NCBI GenBank assembly: GCA_013042915.1
Contig: JABDPF010000002.1
Location: 1 to 37,695, forward strand
Source: Lysobacterales bacterium
GTDB taxonomy: Bacteria > Pseudomonadota > Gammaproteobacteria > Xanthomonadales > SZUA-36
DNA length: 37,695 nucleotides
Reading direction: 5' to 3'
A program made the translations under genes and the position numbers. Positions 1 through 8,228 of the stretch are shown piece by piece; the stretch's first letter is position 1, and every line of letters begins with the position of its first letter. The notes under the pieces are model-generated. The model made no database searches. It was not told where the DNA came from and saw only the letters and a program-made list of their open reading frames with translations.

Positions 1-638
1 ACCCGGTGATGTGGGAAGTTTTCGATCAACGCTACGGCGCCCGTTACTACCATTTCGCGTACCGCGACGCCCTGTTCCTGGTGCTCGACACCGAGGACAG
101 TAGTGCGGCCGGCCAGTGGGCGCTGCACGAAATTCGTGACGAAGCCCTGGCCGCCGTCAAGCAAGACGGCTGGGGCGTGTTCATGGAAACCGCTTACGGC
201 CAGTCTGCAGAGCGACGTTTCGGTCGCGTGGGCGAGGGCCAGGCAGACTATTTCCTCGACGTGCTGGCCGAATACCCTGATGTTCGCCACACCTTCGTTG
301 TGCTGCACAAGCCGGTATGGGAGCGCGAGGGCGAGGCGCAGTTCGCCCGCCTCGAGCAGGCCCTTTCAGGACGCCCCTATACGGTATTCTATGGCCACGA
401 GCATTCCTACCTGCACCAGCGCCGCAACGGCCGCGACTACATCCGTCTCGGCACCACGGGGGGCGTGCAGAACCCCGCCAAGGACCTGGCCATCGACCAC
501 GTGACTCTGGTCACGGTGTCGGGCAAGGCCGTCGATATCGCCAATCTGAGAATGTCGGGTATTTTCGGCAAGGACGGACGAATTCCGCTGAACGGCGAAG
601 AGTTGTGCTTCGACGTTCGGGCGTGCGGACCGCCATAA
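1..638 (+). CDS. Metallophosphoesterase, C-terminal part (5' end cut)
   Basis: The reading frame is open from the window edge (codons from position 3) to the TAA at 636-638, so the start and N-terminal metal-binding motifs lie outside the window. The visible part carries two late motifs of calcineurin-like phosphoesterases: VVLHKPVW (near 295-320), where His is a usual metal ligand, and YGHEHSYLH (near 390-415), the GHxH motif. It then has a short beta-rich tail ending IRLGTTGGVQNPAK and beyond. Members hydrolyse phosphoesters using a di-metal centre; the substrate cannot be told from this fragment. It converges on yfcC, with 15 bp between the stops. The ATGs at the left edge are internal, not the true start. 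Confidence 0.8.
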   Translation, partial: PVMWEVFDQRYGARYYHFAYRDALFLVLDTEDSSAAGQWALHEIRDEALAAVKQDGWGVFMETAYGQSAERRFGRVGEGQADYFLDVLAEYPDVRHTFVVLHKPVWEREGEAQFARLEQALSGRPYTVFYGHEHSYLHQRRNGRDYIRLGTTGGVQNPAKDLAIDHVTLVTVSGKAVDIANLRMSGIFGKDGRIPLNGEELCFDVRACGPP

Positions 639-653
639 GCCGACGCGACCGGG

Positions 654-2120
654 CTAGCTGAATCCGAGCAGGGAGGCTCCAATCACGAACAGGCTGGCCA
701 GTGCCATCAGCGCGAGAAAAAATACGGCGATCGCCCGGACCCAGGTCAGCCATTCCACTTTTGCCGCTCCCAGGCAGGCCATCAACACGGCCGAGGTCGG
801 GACCACCAAATTGGTCAATCCATCGCCCAGCTGAAACGCCAGCACGGCAATCTGGCGCGTCACGCCGATCAGGTCGGACAGCGGCGCCATGATGGGCATC
901 GTCAAGGCCGCTTGGCCCGACCCCGAGGTGACGAAGAAATTGAACGTGCCCTGTCCCATTAACATCAGCCACGATGCCAGCCAGGCCGGCAGGCCGGCCA
1001 ATGACTCGCTGCCGAAAAAGAGCAAGCTGTTGAGCAGGCTGGGCTGCGTTGGGTCATCGCCTCCCATCAGGTAAACGATGCCACGGGCGAAGCCGATAAT
1101 CAGCGCCGCCGGAACCATTGCCTGCGCGCCCTGGCGAAACGCTTCGGTGGCCGAATTCCCCGTCATGCCGTTCAGGCTGAAAACCCGCCCGATCAGGGCG
1201 CAGGCGATTCCCAGCGCCACGAACTGCGTGGCGATTTCCGGCAGGTAGTAGCCGGAAAAAACGACCCCCCAGACGATCCACGCCACCGTTGCGGCCAATG
1301 CGAGAAGTACCAGCCAGTCCCCGGGGCCCAGTGAAGGCGTGTCGAAGGAGGCCACGTCACCCGGTTCACCCACCGGGGCACGGTGGCGTTGCGCGTACCA
1401 TGAGGTGAACGCGATGCCAAACAGGGTGAACACGGCCCACATTGCAATGCGGAATTCCATGCCGCTGAGCAAGGGCAAGCCGGCAATTCCCTGCGCGACC
1501 GCCACGCTGAAGGGGTTCATCCAGGACGTCGCGAATCCGATCTGGGTGGCGGCCAGCGTGACCAACAGAACAGTCACCCGGTCGTATCCGAGCCTTGCCA
1601 TGACCGGGACGAGCATCAGCACGAAGGGCACCAACTCCTCGCCCATGCCGAAAACGGCGCCGCCCAGCGAGAAGACCAAGAACAGGGCGGCCAGCAAAAG
1701 CCGGGCGTCGTGGGCCTCGCTGGAAATCAGCCGGCGCAGTCCGCGGTCGATGGACCCGGTAGCCATGACGATGCCGAAGGCGCCGCCGGTCAGTAACAGC
1801 AGGGCGATGATGCCGACGGCGCCGCCCGACCTCGAGCCGGAAACCAATCCCTCGTAAAGCGCATTTAGCAGCCCGGGCCGCTGCTCTTCGTTGCTGAAGA
1901 GCGCCGCGGATCGGGGTTGATCCGTGAATGCAAACGTCTCGGGGTCAACCAACTGCTTGACCGTTCCGTTGCTGCCTGCGGTCGTTTCCAATTCAAACTG
2001 CCCCGGTGTGATCAGGAAGCTCAGTACAAATACGAGCAGCCCCACCATCGCGACGAGCAAGTAGGTGTCGGGAAACCGTGCGGAAAGCGCTTCGGCCGAT
2101 CTTTGCTTTTTGTCAGACAT
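654..2120 (-). CDS. yfcC: YfcC family membrane transporter
   Basis: 488-residue polytopic inner-membrane protein that resembles E. coli YfcC (about 506 aa) along its whole length. Recalled YfcC landmarks are present: a FPDTY segment before the first helix, ERPGLLNALYEGL, GGAFGIVMATGSID, FSLGGAVFGMGEE, ATQIGFATSWMNPFSVAVAQG, FNFFVTSGSGQAALTMPIM, and a C-terminal DGLTNLVVPTSAVLMA. The family belongs to the DcuC/NhaC-like ion transporter superfamily; E. coli YfcC is annotated as a putative basic amino-acid antiporter, but the substrate is not firmly established. The predicted topology is about 11-12 helices with a short charged cytoplasmic N-terminus. It is transcribed away from the cupin gene, sharing a 66-bp intergenic region. 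Confidence 0.9.
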   Translation of the reverse strand: MSDKKQRSAEALSARFPDTYLLVAMVGLLVFVLSFLITPGQFELETTAGSNGTVKQLVDPETFAFTDQPRSAALFSNEEQRPGLLNALYEGLVSGSRSGGAVGIIALLLLTGGAFGIVMATGSIDRGLRRLISSEAHDARLLLAALFLVFSLGGAVFGMGEELVPFVLMLVPVMARLGYDRVTVLLVTLAATQIGFATSWMNPFSVAVAQGIAGLPLLSGMEFRIAMWAVFTLFGIAFTSWYAQRHRAPVGEPGDVASFDTPSLGPGDWLVLLALAATVAWIVWGVVFSGYYLPEIATQFVALGIACALIGRVFSLNGMTGNSATEAFRQGAQAMVPAALIIGFARGIVYLMGGDDPTQPSLLNSLLFFGSESLAGLPAWLASWLMLMGQGTFNFFVTSGSGQAALTMPIMAPLSDLIGVTRQIAVLAFQLGDGLTNLVVPTSAVLMACLGAAKVEWLTWVRAIAVFFLALMALASLFVIGASLLGFS

Positions 2121-2186
2121 GAATTCCCCAGTTCAGTATTCGTATGCCGGTTTGTGGTGCCGGGTCGGGAGGGTGATAATTGTGTC

Positions 2187-2501
2187 ATGAACAACCTGTT
2201 CAGTGACATCCCCGACATTCAGGCGGAAGAGTTCATCGAAGCGCTGGTGGACTCCGGTGCGGTCCGGGTCGAGCGAATCGTTTCCCCGGGCCACGCCACG
2301 CCCGCCGCTGAATGGTTCGACCAGTCACGGGACGAGTTCGTGATCCTCTTGCGAGGCGCCGCCAGACTTACCTACCAGGATGGCGGCACCGATGAACTGA
2401 CACCCGGAGACTGGCGGATCATCCCGGCCCGCCGCCGACACCGCGTGGACTGGACCCTGGAAAACACCGAAACGGTCTGGCTGGCCGTGCACTACAACTA
2501 G
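2187..2501 (+). CDS. Small cupin-domain protein
   Basis: 104-residue single-domain cupin. The start is the ATG at 2187, preceded by a GGGAGGG Shine-Dalgarno-like run around 2167-2173; the same frame is open further upstream but has no better start. The visible core is RDEFVILLRGAARL (first cupin strands) and LTPGDWRIIPARRRHRVDWT (second cupin motif with the conserved Gly-Asp and His). The first motif carries Glu/Asp residues rather than the canonical HxH, as in a widespread group of short cupins. A cytoplasmic metal-binding or small-molecule role is possible; the function is unknown. The gst gene starts 10 bp downstream, so the two are likely co-transcribed. Confidence 0.8.
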   Translation: MNNLFSDIPDIQAEEFIEALVDSGAVRVERIVSPGHATPAAEWFDQSRDEFVILLRGAARLTYQDGGTDELTPGDWRIIPARRRHRVDWTLENTETVWLAVHYN

Positions 2502-2510
2502 GAGAGGCCG

Positions 2511-3158
2511 ATGTTCGTTCTGCATGGATTTTTCACCCAGAATACGTTGAAAACATTGTACGTGTTGGAACAACTAGGCGTTGACTATAAGTTCCGGTTC
2601 GTCGACCTGACCAAGGGCGAAAACCGCAGCGAGGCGTTCCGCGCGATGACGCCGGTGGGCAAGGTGCCGGTGCTCGAGCACGACGGTGCCTGCCTGTTCG
2701 AGTCTGGCGCCATCTGCCGCTACGTGGCCGGCGTGGCGCAATCGCCGCTGTACCCGGCGGACAAGCTGGATCGGGCACGCGTCGACCAGTGGATGACTTT
2801 TTTCACCTGCCACCCGGGCCGTTGGTTGACCGACCTCTATTTCGAAAAAATCATGAAGCCGGCGGCAGGCCTCGGGGAGACCAATACGGACCGCTGTGAG
2901 GAATCCGAGCGGTTCGCCACGGCGCAACTGAAAGCAGTCGAGCGCCACCTAGAGAGCCGCAACTGGCTGGTCAACGAGACCTTGTCCATTGCCGAACCCT
3001 GGGCGCTGGCTTACCTCGAGCAAGCGCCGCAGGTGGGGTTTGATCTTGCGGCGTATCCGCGTCTCCAGGCCTGGTATGCCCGTATTGAAGAGTTGCCGGC
3101 CGTGGCGCGGGTCCGCGCCAGAGTCAGGCCTTTCGTCGAGTCAGTCCTTGGCGGGTAA
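2511..3158 (+). CDS. Glutathione S-transferase family protein
   Basis: 215-residue soluble GST. The N-terminal thioredoxin-like domain (about residues 1-78) has the glutathione-site features GKVPVL with the cis-Pro and FESGAICRYVA, the usual E-S pair that holds the gamma-glutamyl group. The C-terminal all-helical domain (about 90-215) contains SIAEPWALAYLEQ near residue 160, a region that usually reads SxAD in GSTs. The catalytic Ser/Cys/Tyr is not obvious in FFTQNTLKTLYVLEQLG, although the position resembles Ser/Thr-type GSTs. AGGAG lies 6-10 bases before the ATG, and the gene follows the cupin gene by 9 bp, suggesting a two-gene detoxification or stress operon. Confidence 0.88.
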   Translation: MFVLHGFFTQNTLKTLYVLEQLGVDYKFRFVDLTKGENRSEAFRAMTPVGKVPVLEHDGACLFESGAICRYVAGVAQSPLYPADKLDRARVDQWMTFFTCHPGRWLTDLYFEKIMKPAAGLGETNTDRCEESERFATAQLKAVERHLESRNWLVNETLSIAEPWALAYLEQAPQVGFDLAAYPRLQAWYARIEELPAVARVRARVRPFVESVLGG

Positions 3159-3297
3159 TTCATTAAGCCAATCGTAAGCTTGGGCGCGATTTTCTTGTCC
3201 GACTGCCTCAATTAGTTGAGCCGTGTCAGTTTCCGCGGCTGTTCGCTCCCCTAAGATCGAAGCAGAACCACATTCGCCAGAAAAAACGGGGAACGTT

Positions 3298-4389
3298 ATG
3301 AATTCTGCGCCAATCCGCTCGCTGCTCCTGTGTCTGCTCGTCTCATTGGGATTGCTGCCCATCGTAGCCACGGCTGCCAACCTGGAGCGCGGTGCCGAGG
3401 TGTACGCGGCGAATTGCGCCACCTGTCATGGGCCCGCGGGCTGGTCGGACCCGGATTCACCCCTGGTCAAAGGTCTCGGCGTAGTGCCGGCTGATTTCTC
3501 CGACGCCCTGTTCAACAGCCGTGAGGGCGAGGGCGAATGGACGCTGGTGGTGACCCACGGTGGCGCCGCGCTCGGCTTTTCCGAGGTGATGCCGGCGTTT
3601 GGCGGAACGCTCAGCGATGAGGACATCGAGAACGTGCTGGCGCATATCAAGACGCTGGGCGGTGAGCACGACTATCCCGACGGCGCGCTCAACCTGTTCC
3701 TTCCGATCAGGACCAAGAAAGCCTTCCCCGAGGACGAGTGGGTGTGGAAGCAGCGCTACACCGACCAGGAAGGCGACAACGCCTGGAAAAATACCCTGGA
3801 ATACGAGTTTCGCCTGGGCCAGCGCTGGCAGGGCATCCTCGAGGCCACGCACACAGTTAAAGGCGACGACGCCGAATTCGGTCATTTCGAACCCGGTTTC
3901 AAGTACGTCCTGAGCCACGACAAGCGCAAAGGGTCGATTTACACCGTGGCCGCGCAGGTCGGCGTTCCCCTGAACAGCGACGAGCCATGGGAATTTCTGC
4001 CGTATCTGGCGATGGGAAAGATCATCAACGATGAGTGGACTTTCCAGGGTAGTGCGCGGCTGAAGCTGGACCTGGAAGACTCCGACCACAGCAGCGCGGA
4101 GTTCGCCGGCATCGTGCACTGGGTGCACACGCCCTGGCCGCGCAGTGTCTTCCCCGGCCTGGAGTTCATTGCCGAGGTGCCGTTCGAACGTGGTACGGGC
4201 CCGGCAAAAGTGGATGCAGTGCAGTTCTCCGTTTTACCGCAGGTGCGTATCGGTATCTCGAAGCGTGGCCACGTCGCCGTCAACGTGGGTGCAGAGATTC
4301 CGCTGAACGAGCGCGATCGCTATGACTGGCGGGCCTACGTGTACCTGATATGGGATTTTGCCGACGGCGGATTCTTCGAGGCCTGGTAG
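3298..4389 (+). CDS. c-type cytochrome fused to a barrel-like C-terminal domain
   Basis: 363 residues from the ATG at 3298, which follows GGGGAA and begins a clear Sec signal peptide (positive MNSAPIRS, hydrophobic core, ATAAN cleavage region near residue 27). The upstream in-frame starts would put a non-signal stretch in front, so they are rejected. A single cytochrome c domain follows: heme motif CATCH at residues 40-44 and probable axial Met98 in VMPAFGG. From about residue 125 to the end there is no second heme; instead there are alternating amphipathic stretches (for example NTLEYEFRLGQRWQGILEAT and YDWRAYVYLIWDF) that look like outer-membrane beta-strands. The protein should be exported; whether the C-terminal part sits in the outer membrane is inference. 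Confidence 0.82.
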   Translation: MNSAPIRSLLLCLLVSLGLLPIVATAANLERGAEVYAANCATCHGPAGWSDPDSPLVKGLGVVPADFSDALFNSREGEGEWTLVVTHGGAALGFSEVMPAFGGTLSDEDIENVLAHIKTLGGEHDYPDGALNLFLPIRTKKAFPEDEWVWKQRYTDQEGDNAWKNTLEYEFRLGQRWQGILEATHTVKGDDAEFGHFEPGFKYVLSHDKRKGSIYTVAAQVGVPLNSDEPWEFLPYLAMGKIINDEWTFQGSARLKLDLEDSDHSSAEFAGIVHWVHTPWPRSVFPGLEFIAEVPFERGTGPAKVDAVQFSVLPQVRIGISKRGHVAVNVGAEIPLNERDRYDWRAYVYLIWDFADGGFFEAW

Positions 4390-4414
4390 CCTTACGAGCC
4401 CCACTGCGACTAAC

Positions 4415-4816
4415 ATGCTGCGCATGTCCCGATTCCTCGCGCGCTACTTACTGTGCCTGTTGCTGCTCAACCTGGCGGCATGCTCGTCGATGCGCACCGT
4501 CGACTTGCAGCGTGCCGTTCAGACCTCCAATGCGCGGGGCGTGGAGTATGGCCGGCTGGTAAAGGTCGAAACGCTGGATAACCGTACCGTCAAATTTCGG
4601 GTTACCGAGATGGACCAGACGGGAATCGGCAACGGCGATGAATTCTTTCGCTATGCGCAGATGAAGAGCCTGAAAGTCGAGGACCCTCATTCGAATACGC
4701 GCGAAACGACCGCCAACTGGATACTGGGCATATTGGGTGCAATCGCACTCGTTGCGCTGGTGGCGAATTCGGACAGCGTCAGTGTCTGCAGCCCGTCGCC
4801 CTGTCCGGACGGCTAA
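4415..4816 (+). CDS. Putative lipoprotein of unknown function
   Basis: About 133 residues from ATG 4415 (a second ATG at 4424 would give 130). The N-terminus is a lipoprotein signal: a basic MSRFLAR, a leucine-rich core and lipobox LAAC followed by SS. The mature part holds a short beta-rich segment (RLVKVETLDNRTVKFRVTEM), typical of small proteins that set a response near a membrane, and then a second hydrophobic segment WILGILGAIALVALVAN near residues 108-124. The last residues contain two cysteines. I do not recognise a family. The gene lies 25 bp after the cytochrome gene and may be read with it, and it ends only 7 bp from the convergent ydhF-like gene, leaving no room for separate terminators. 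Confidence 0.72.
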   Translation: MLRMSRFLARYLLCLLLLNLAACSSMRTVDLQRAVQTSNARGVEYGRLVKVETLDNRTVKFRVTEMDQTGIGNGDEFFRYAQMKSLKVEDPHSNTRETTANWILGILGAIALVALVANSDSVSVCSPSPCPDG

Positions 4817-4823
4817 CCCAGCT

Positions 4824-5747
4824 TTACGCGACGGGCTGGCCGTTGCGGGCTTCGAGCAGTCGGTACCAGTCTTCCCTTCGATAGTTGAGCGAGAGCGCGT
4901 GTGTGGCCGCCCGTATGCGACTTGGCGTGGTCGAGCCGATAATCGGCTGAATGCCGGCCGGGTGGCGAAGCAGCCAGGCCAGTGCGACCTGCCAGGCCTC
5001 CGCCTCGTAACACTCGCTCTGACGCTGCAGTTCCACCTCGATACGTTGTTCGTCCTCCACTGTGAATGTGTTGCCCCATGCCGGGTAGGCAACGGCCCCC
5101 AGCGGGCACCAGGCTTGCGGCGTGATCTTACGTCGCTGGCATTGGTCCAGCGTGCCGTCGGTCAGTGCCCCGATGTTGTGCAGGTTGATCTCCACCTGGT
5201 TGACCAGCAGCGGACGGCTCAGCTGCGACTGCAACAGCTTGACCTGGGAGGTCCGGAAGTTACTGACGCCAAAGTGCCTGACTCGGCCGTTCTCGTAAAG
5301 GGTTTCAAACGCGGTGGCGACCTCCGCGGCGCCGAAAAGGAAATCCGGACGATGCAGCAGAAGGAGGTCGAAGTACTCGGTGCCGAGCCGCGCCAGCGAG
5401 GCCTCCACGCTGTCCACGATGTACTGGTAGGAAAAGTCATACCGTTTCGGGTCGCCGGCCTCGGGTTGGCCGCTTTCACGGATACCGCACTTGCCGGTCA
5501 GGATCAGGTCCTCGCGCAGGCCCGGTGACTCCCGCAACACTTCCCCGAACAGGGTTTCGCACGCGCCCCCGCCGTAGATGTCGGCGTGGTCGAACTGGTT
5601 GTAGCCGGCCTCGAGTGCCGCACGGAGCGCGGCTTTACCCCGCTCGCGATCCTCGGGTGAGTTGTCGCCGGCGATCCGCATGCAGCCGTAAACGAGACGC
5701 GAACTGCTTAAGTCGCTTTTGCCCAGTGAAATTCGCTGCATGGTCAA
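4824..5747 (-). CDS. ydhF: Aldo/keto reductase, YdhF type
   Basis: 307-residue cytosolic NADPH-dependent oxidoreductase of the aldo/keto reductase fold. The catalytic tetrad is visible: Asp53 and Tyr58 in QFDHADIYGGG, Lys86 in LTGKCGI and His132 in LLLLHRPD. The RHFGVSNF strand and the C-terminal PIIGSTTPSRIRAA nucleotide-binding segment are also present. Order and wording of the motifs match E. coli YdhF more closely than other AKRs (for example NQVEINLHN..GTLDQCQRRKITPQAW). The start may be ATG 5747 or the second ATG at 5741, which gives the MQRI beginning common in the family. The physiological substrate of YdhF is not established. The gene lies downstream of pbpG on the same strand, with a 26-bp gap. 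Confidence 0.9.
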   Translation of the reverse strand: MTMQRISLGKSDLSSSRLVYGCMRIAGDNSPEDRERGKAALRAALEAGYNQFDHADIYGGGACETLFGEVLRESPGLREDLILTGKCGIRESGQPEAGDPKRYDFSYQYIVDSVEASLARLGTEYFDLLLLHRPDFLFGAAEVATAFETLYENGRVRHFGVSNFRTSQVKLLQSQLSRPLLVNQVEINLHNIGALTDGTLDQCQRRKITPQAWCPLGAVAYPAWGNTFTVEDEQRIEVELQRQSECYEAEAWQVALAWLLRHPAGIQPIIGSTTPSRIRAATHALSLNYRREDWYRLLEARNGQPVA

Positions 5748-5773
5748 CCCCTATTGTCGGCTCGGAATCCGGG

Positions 5774-6646
5774 TCATCGGTCGCCGGCCAGCAGCCACTT
5801 GCGCAGGCGGTTGGAATCGCCAAAAGGCGTCAGTTTCCCGAAAGAGTCCAGCAACACGATGGCGATCCGTTCGCCCTCGATCGTCGCCTGCATGACCAGG
5901 CAGCGCCCGGCCTCGTTGATATAGCCGGTCTTGCTCAGATCGATATCCCAGCTGGCATTCTTGAGCAGACGGTTGGTGTTGCCGTAGGTCAGCGGGCCCC
6001 GCCCCTTGTAGGGTCGAACTTCGTAGCGGGTGGTGGTGCTCGCTTTTCGAATCAACGGGTATTCCAGGGCGGCATCGGCCATCAGGGCCAAGTCGGCGGC
6101 CGTCGACTGGTTTTCGACGCGCAGGCCGGCCGGGTCGGCGAAGCGGGTTTGGGCCATGCCCAGTGCCCGTGCCTTGGCGTTCATTTGCCTGACGAAGGCG
6201 TCAAGCCCGCCGGGAAAGGTCCTTCCAAGAGCGGTTGCGGCACGGTTTTCCGAGGCCATCACCGACAGCATGATCATCTGCTCACGGGGCAGTCTCGCAC
6301 CGTATTCGAGTCGTGACCCGGTCAGCTGGACGAGGTCGCGGTCGTCCTTGGTGACGGTGATTCGTTCCTGCAGGTCGACACCCGAATCGAGGATGACCAT
6401 GGCGGTCATCAGCTTGGTGATGGACGCGATCGGGCGCACGGTATGTTCATCCTTGCCGTAAATCACACTGCCGTCTTCGGCAACGATCATGGCCGAGGCA
6501 GAGCGCAGCTTGGGGCTTCCCTCGAGTCCCGAGAAACGCGAGGCGACCAGCGATTGCGACGCCAGGAGCAATACGAGCCCGGGCAACAGAAAACGCAGCA
6601 GGTACTTGGAAACGTTCATTGGCCGCAGCATCCCGGTTTTGATCAT
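5774..6646 (-). CDS. pbpG: D-alanyl-D-alanine endopeptidase (PBP7 family)
   Basis: 290-residue periplasmic low-molecular-weight penicillin-binding protein, a peptidase S11 that cleaves D-Ala-meso-DAP cross-links in peptidoglycan. All three active-site motifs are intact: SxxK (Ser75-Ile-Thr-Lys78), SxN (Ser132-Glu-Asn134) and KTG (Lys239-Thr-Gly241). There is no C-terminal PBP5-type extension or amphipathic anchor, consistent with PBP7/8 rather than DacA. A signal peptide runs from the basic N-terminus through LLRFLLPGLVLLLASQSLVAS. The start at 6646 overlaps the yjjX stop by one base (TGATG), implying translational coupling; an internal ATG at 6619 (MNVSK) would give a more ordinary signal peptide. 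Confidence 0.92.
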   Translation of the reverse strand: MIKTGMLRPMNVSKYLLRFLLPGLVLLLASQSLVASRFSGLEGSPKLRSASAMIVAEDGSVIYGKDEHTVRPIASITKLMTAMVILDSGVDLQERITVTKDDRDLVQLTGSRLEYGARLPREQMIMLSVMASENRAATALGRTFPGGLDAFVRQMNAKARALGMAQTRFADPAGLRVENQSTAADLALMADAALEYPLIRKASTTTRYEVRPYKGRGPLTYGNTNRLLKNASWDIDLSKTGYINEAGRCLVMQATIEGERIAIVLLDSFGKLTPFGDSNRLRKWLLAGDR

Positions 6647-7179
6647 CAGGACTCCAAGTAGACAGGATTGGTGAAGGGCAGCAAGGCAATAATCAGGGCG
6701 TCGGTGTAGACGCCCTCGCGCGTGAAGCGTTCCCCGGTCAGCAGGCCAAAGGCTCCCCCGGCCTGCTTGCTGTTGGCGGTCGAGAAAACGCGGTCGTTCG
6801 CCTCGCCCAGCTCCAGCCCCTCTTCCACCAGTTGTTTGACGGCGGGTGGCAACGGCAGGCTAAGCGAACGGGCGACCCCGGTGCGCCCGTCGGGTCCCAG
6901 CACGGCCATCCAGGCAAAGGTCATCAATTGGCCGTTGAAGGTGTCCACACCACCCTCGATACCTACCCAGTAGCTTGCCTCGGGAGCGTTTTCACCGGCG
7001 TTGTGCGCACGGTTGATGGCGCCGTGGCGGGTGTCCTCGTCCGAGAACGGCTGCGCCCCCACGTCCGATTCGCCGGCGACCGGAACGATTTCGACCGCTG
7101 CGCCGGCGAAACAGCTCTCGAACGCGCGGCGCGCGGCGCCGAGCTTGACGGGATTGTGCGAGGCGACTGCGATTTTCAT
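6646..7179 (-). CDS. yjjX: Inosine/xanthosine triphosphatase
   Basis: 177-residue house-cleaning NTPase that hydrolyses non-canonical purine triphosphates (ITP, XTP), keeping deaminated purines out of nucleic acids. Family landmarks are MKIAVASHNPVKLGAARRAF at the N-terminus (substrate and phosphate contacts), PFSDEDTRHGAINRA, YWVGIEGGV, and a C-terminal GAFGLLTGERFTREGVY, ending in a helix with ALIIALLPF. The length matches E. coli YjjX (about 170). It is first in an operon with pbpG (one-base overlap) and is divergent from the DUF4124 gene across 112 bp. It resembles RdgB/Maf-like folds but the motif order is YjjX. Confidence 0.92.
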   Translation of the reverse strand: MKIAVASHNPVKLGAARRAFESCFAGAAVEIVPVAGESDVGAQPFSDEDTRHGAINRAHNAGENAPEASYWVGIEGGVDTFNGQLMTFAWMAVLGPDGRTGVARSLSLPLPPAVKQLVEEGLELGEANDRVFSTANSKQAGGAFGLLTGERFTREGVYTDALIIALLPFTNPVYLES

Positions 7180-7279
7180 GGTCAGCGGTTTTCCGTTGGC
7201 AAGCGATTCGCCGGGTATTCTACCGAAGATTGAACCAAGTGGGCCGACGCTGCCGCTCGGGTCAGGACATGGCGGGGGC

Positions 7280-7285
7280 TATACT
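7280..7285 (+). promoter_or_regulatory. Possible -10 element for a leaderless DUF4124 mRNA
   Basis: TATACT lies seven bases before the ATG at 7292, which would place transcription initiation at or next to the start codon. There is no purine-rich ribosome-binding site between them apart from CGGG directly at the ATG. The -35 position (about 7257-7262) is poor. This is a suggestion only. Confidence 0.28.
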
Positions 7286-7291
7286 ATCGGG

Positions 7292-7786
7292 ATGCTTGGG
7301 TATTGCCTTAACCGTGCGGCTCTCGCGTTCGTCCTCGCTTTTGTTCCTGCGCTTGCTGTGGGAACCGAGATCTACCGCTGGGTCGACGACGAGGGCGTGG
7401 TGCATTTCAGCCAGACACGGCCCCTGGCGCCGGATACCGAGGTCGAGGCATTGTCGATCGAGGACGACCGGCCCAGCGACTACGATCCGGAAGCCGATAT
7501 TTACCGGGTGGCCGAGCAGGCCGAGCGGATGCAGGCCTTACGCGAGGAAATGGCCGCGAAACGGGCCGAGACGCTCGAACGCAAGCGTCGGCAGCCATCC
7601 ACGGTGATCGTGAGATCGGAACCCGAGTACGTCGGATTTCCGATTTACCGGCGGCCCTGGCTGCGACCGCCCTGGCCTCAGCCGCGTCCACCCATCGCCC
7701 GGCCACCCGGGGCGGGAGACTGGATCCGGCCGCCGCGGCCGATCACGCCGCCCTCCTCCCTGGAGCCGCCGCCGATCGAACCCTGA
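7292..7786 (+). CDS. DUF4124 domain-containing exported protein
   Basis: 164 residues from ATG 7292; the longer upstream frame runs through the shared promoter region and lacks a signal peptide, so it is rejected. Residues 1-22 form a Sec signal. The DUF4124 signature follows at once (EIYRWVDDEGVVHFSQTRP, about residues 24-42), a short beta module common in periplasmic proteins of Gammaproteobacteria. A charged helix (about 75-105, rich in Glu/Arg/Ala) comes next, then a C-terminal tail of about 40 residues made largely of Pro, Arg and Trp (RRPWLRPPWPQPRPP). The tail looks extended and could bind peptidoglycan or another polymer, but the function is unknown. Confidence 0.82.
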   Translation: MLGYCLNRAALAFVLAFVPALAVGTEIYRWVDDEGVVHFSQTRPLAPDTEVEALSIEDDRPSDYDPEADIYRVAEQAERMQALREEMAAKRAETLERKRRQPSTVIVRSEPEYVGFPIYRRPWLRPPWPQPRPPIARPPGAGDWIRPPRPITPPSSLEPPPIEP

Positions 7787-7943
7787 GCGGGCTTTGACGC
7801 CCCGGCGTGAACCCGCCATCATTGAGGGGGGGCGCAGGCGAAGAAGCGCTCCTGGAATGCCGTATAGCGCGTGGGAGCAGGGAAGCGAGACTCATTCGTC
7901 GGCGGGAAGTGAGACGATTTTTCTAAACATTCGGAAACCGGAT

Positions 7944-8210
7944 ATGGCAGGTGGATTTGCAAAAGACGGGGCCGTGCAGGAACAAATCGACGCCAGCGTC
8001 GAGGACGGAATCAACCGCGCGCGCAGCAAGTTACCCTGCGGGAAAAGCCTGCGCCATTGCGAGGAATGCGGTGCCGATATCCCCAAGGCCCGGCGGGAAG
8101 CGGTACCGGGCGTGAGGTTATGCGTCGCCTGCCAGGAAACCGTGGACCGCGAGCAGGCCGCATCGGCCGGCTACAATCGACGGGGAAGCAAGGACAGCCA
8201 GTTGCGCTAA
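7944..8210 (+). CDS. ybiI: DksA/TraR-family zinc-finger protein, YbiI type
   Basis: 88 residues from ATG 7944, exactly the length of E. coli YbiI and very similar to it: MAGGFAKDGAVQEQI at the start, CEECGADIPKARREAVPG in the middle and YNRRGSKDSQLR as the last twelve residues. The four-cysteine zinc finger is CxxC...CxxC (HCEECGAD and LCVACQE). It lacks the long coiled coil of DksA, so it probably does not act in the RNA polymerase secondary channel in the same way; the role of YbiI is unresolved. The longer in-frame extension upstream has no family similarity and is not used. It converges on the helicase gene with an 18-bp gap. Confidence 0.92.
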   Translation: MAGGFAKDGAVQEQIDASVEDGINRARSKLPCGKSLRHCEECGADIPKARREAVPGVRLCVACQETVDREQAASAGYNRRGSKDSQLR

Positions 8211-8228
8211 CCCGCCGGCCCCTGCTTC

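Noticed and set aside
2135-2148. Sequence AGTATTCGTATGCC upstream of yfcC that resembles the LacI-type operator (10 of 14 positions).
   Set aside because: It lacks two-fold symmetry, the shared bases are mostly the central ATTCGTAT, and yfcC has no clear link to glucan use. It may be chance.
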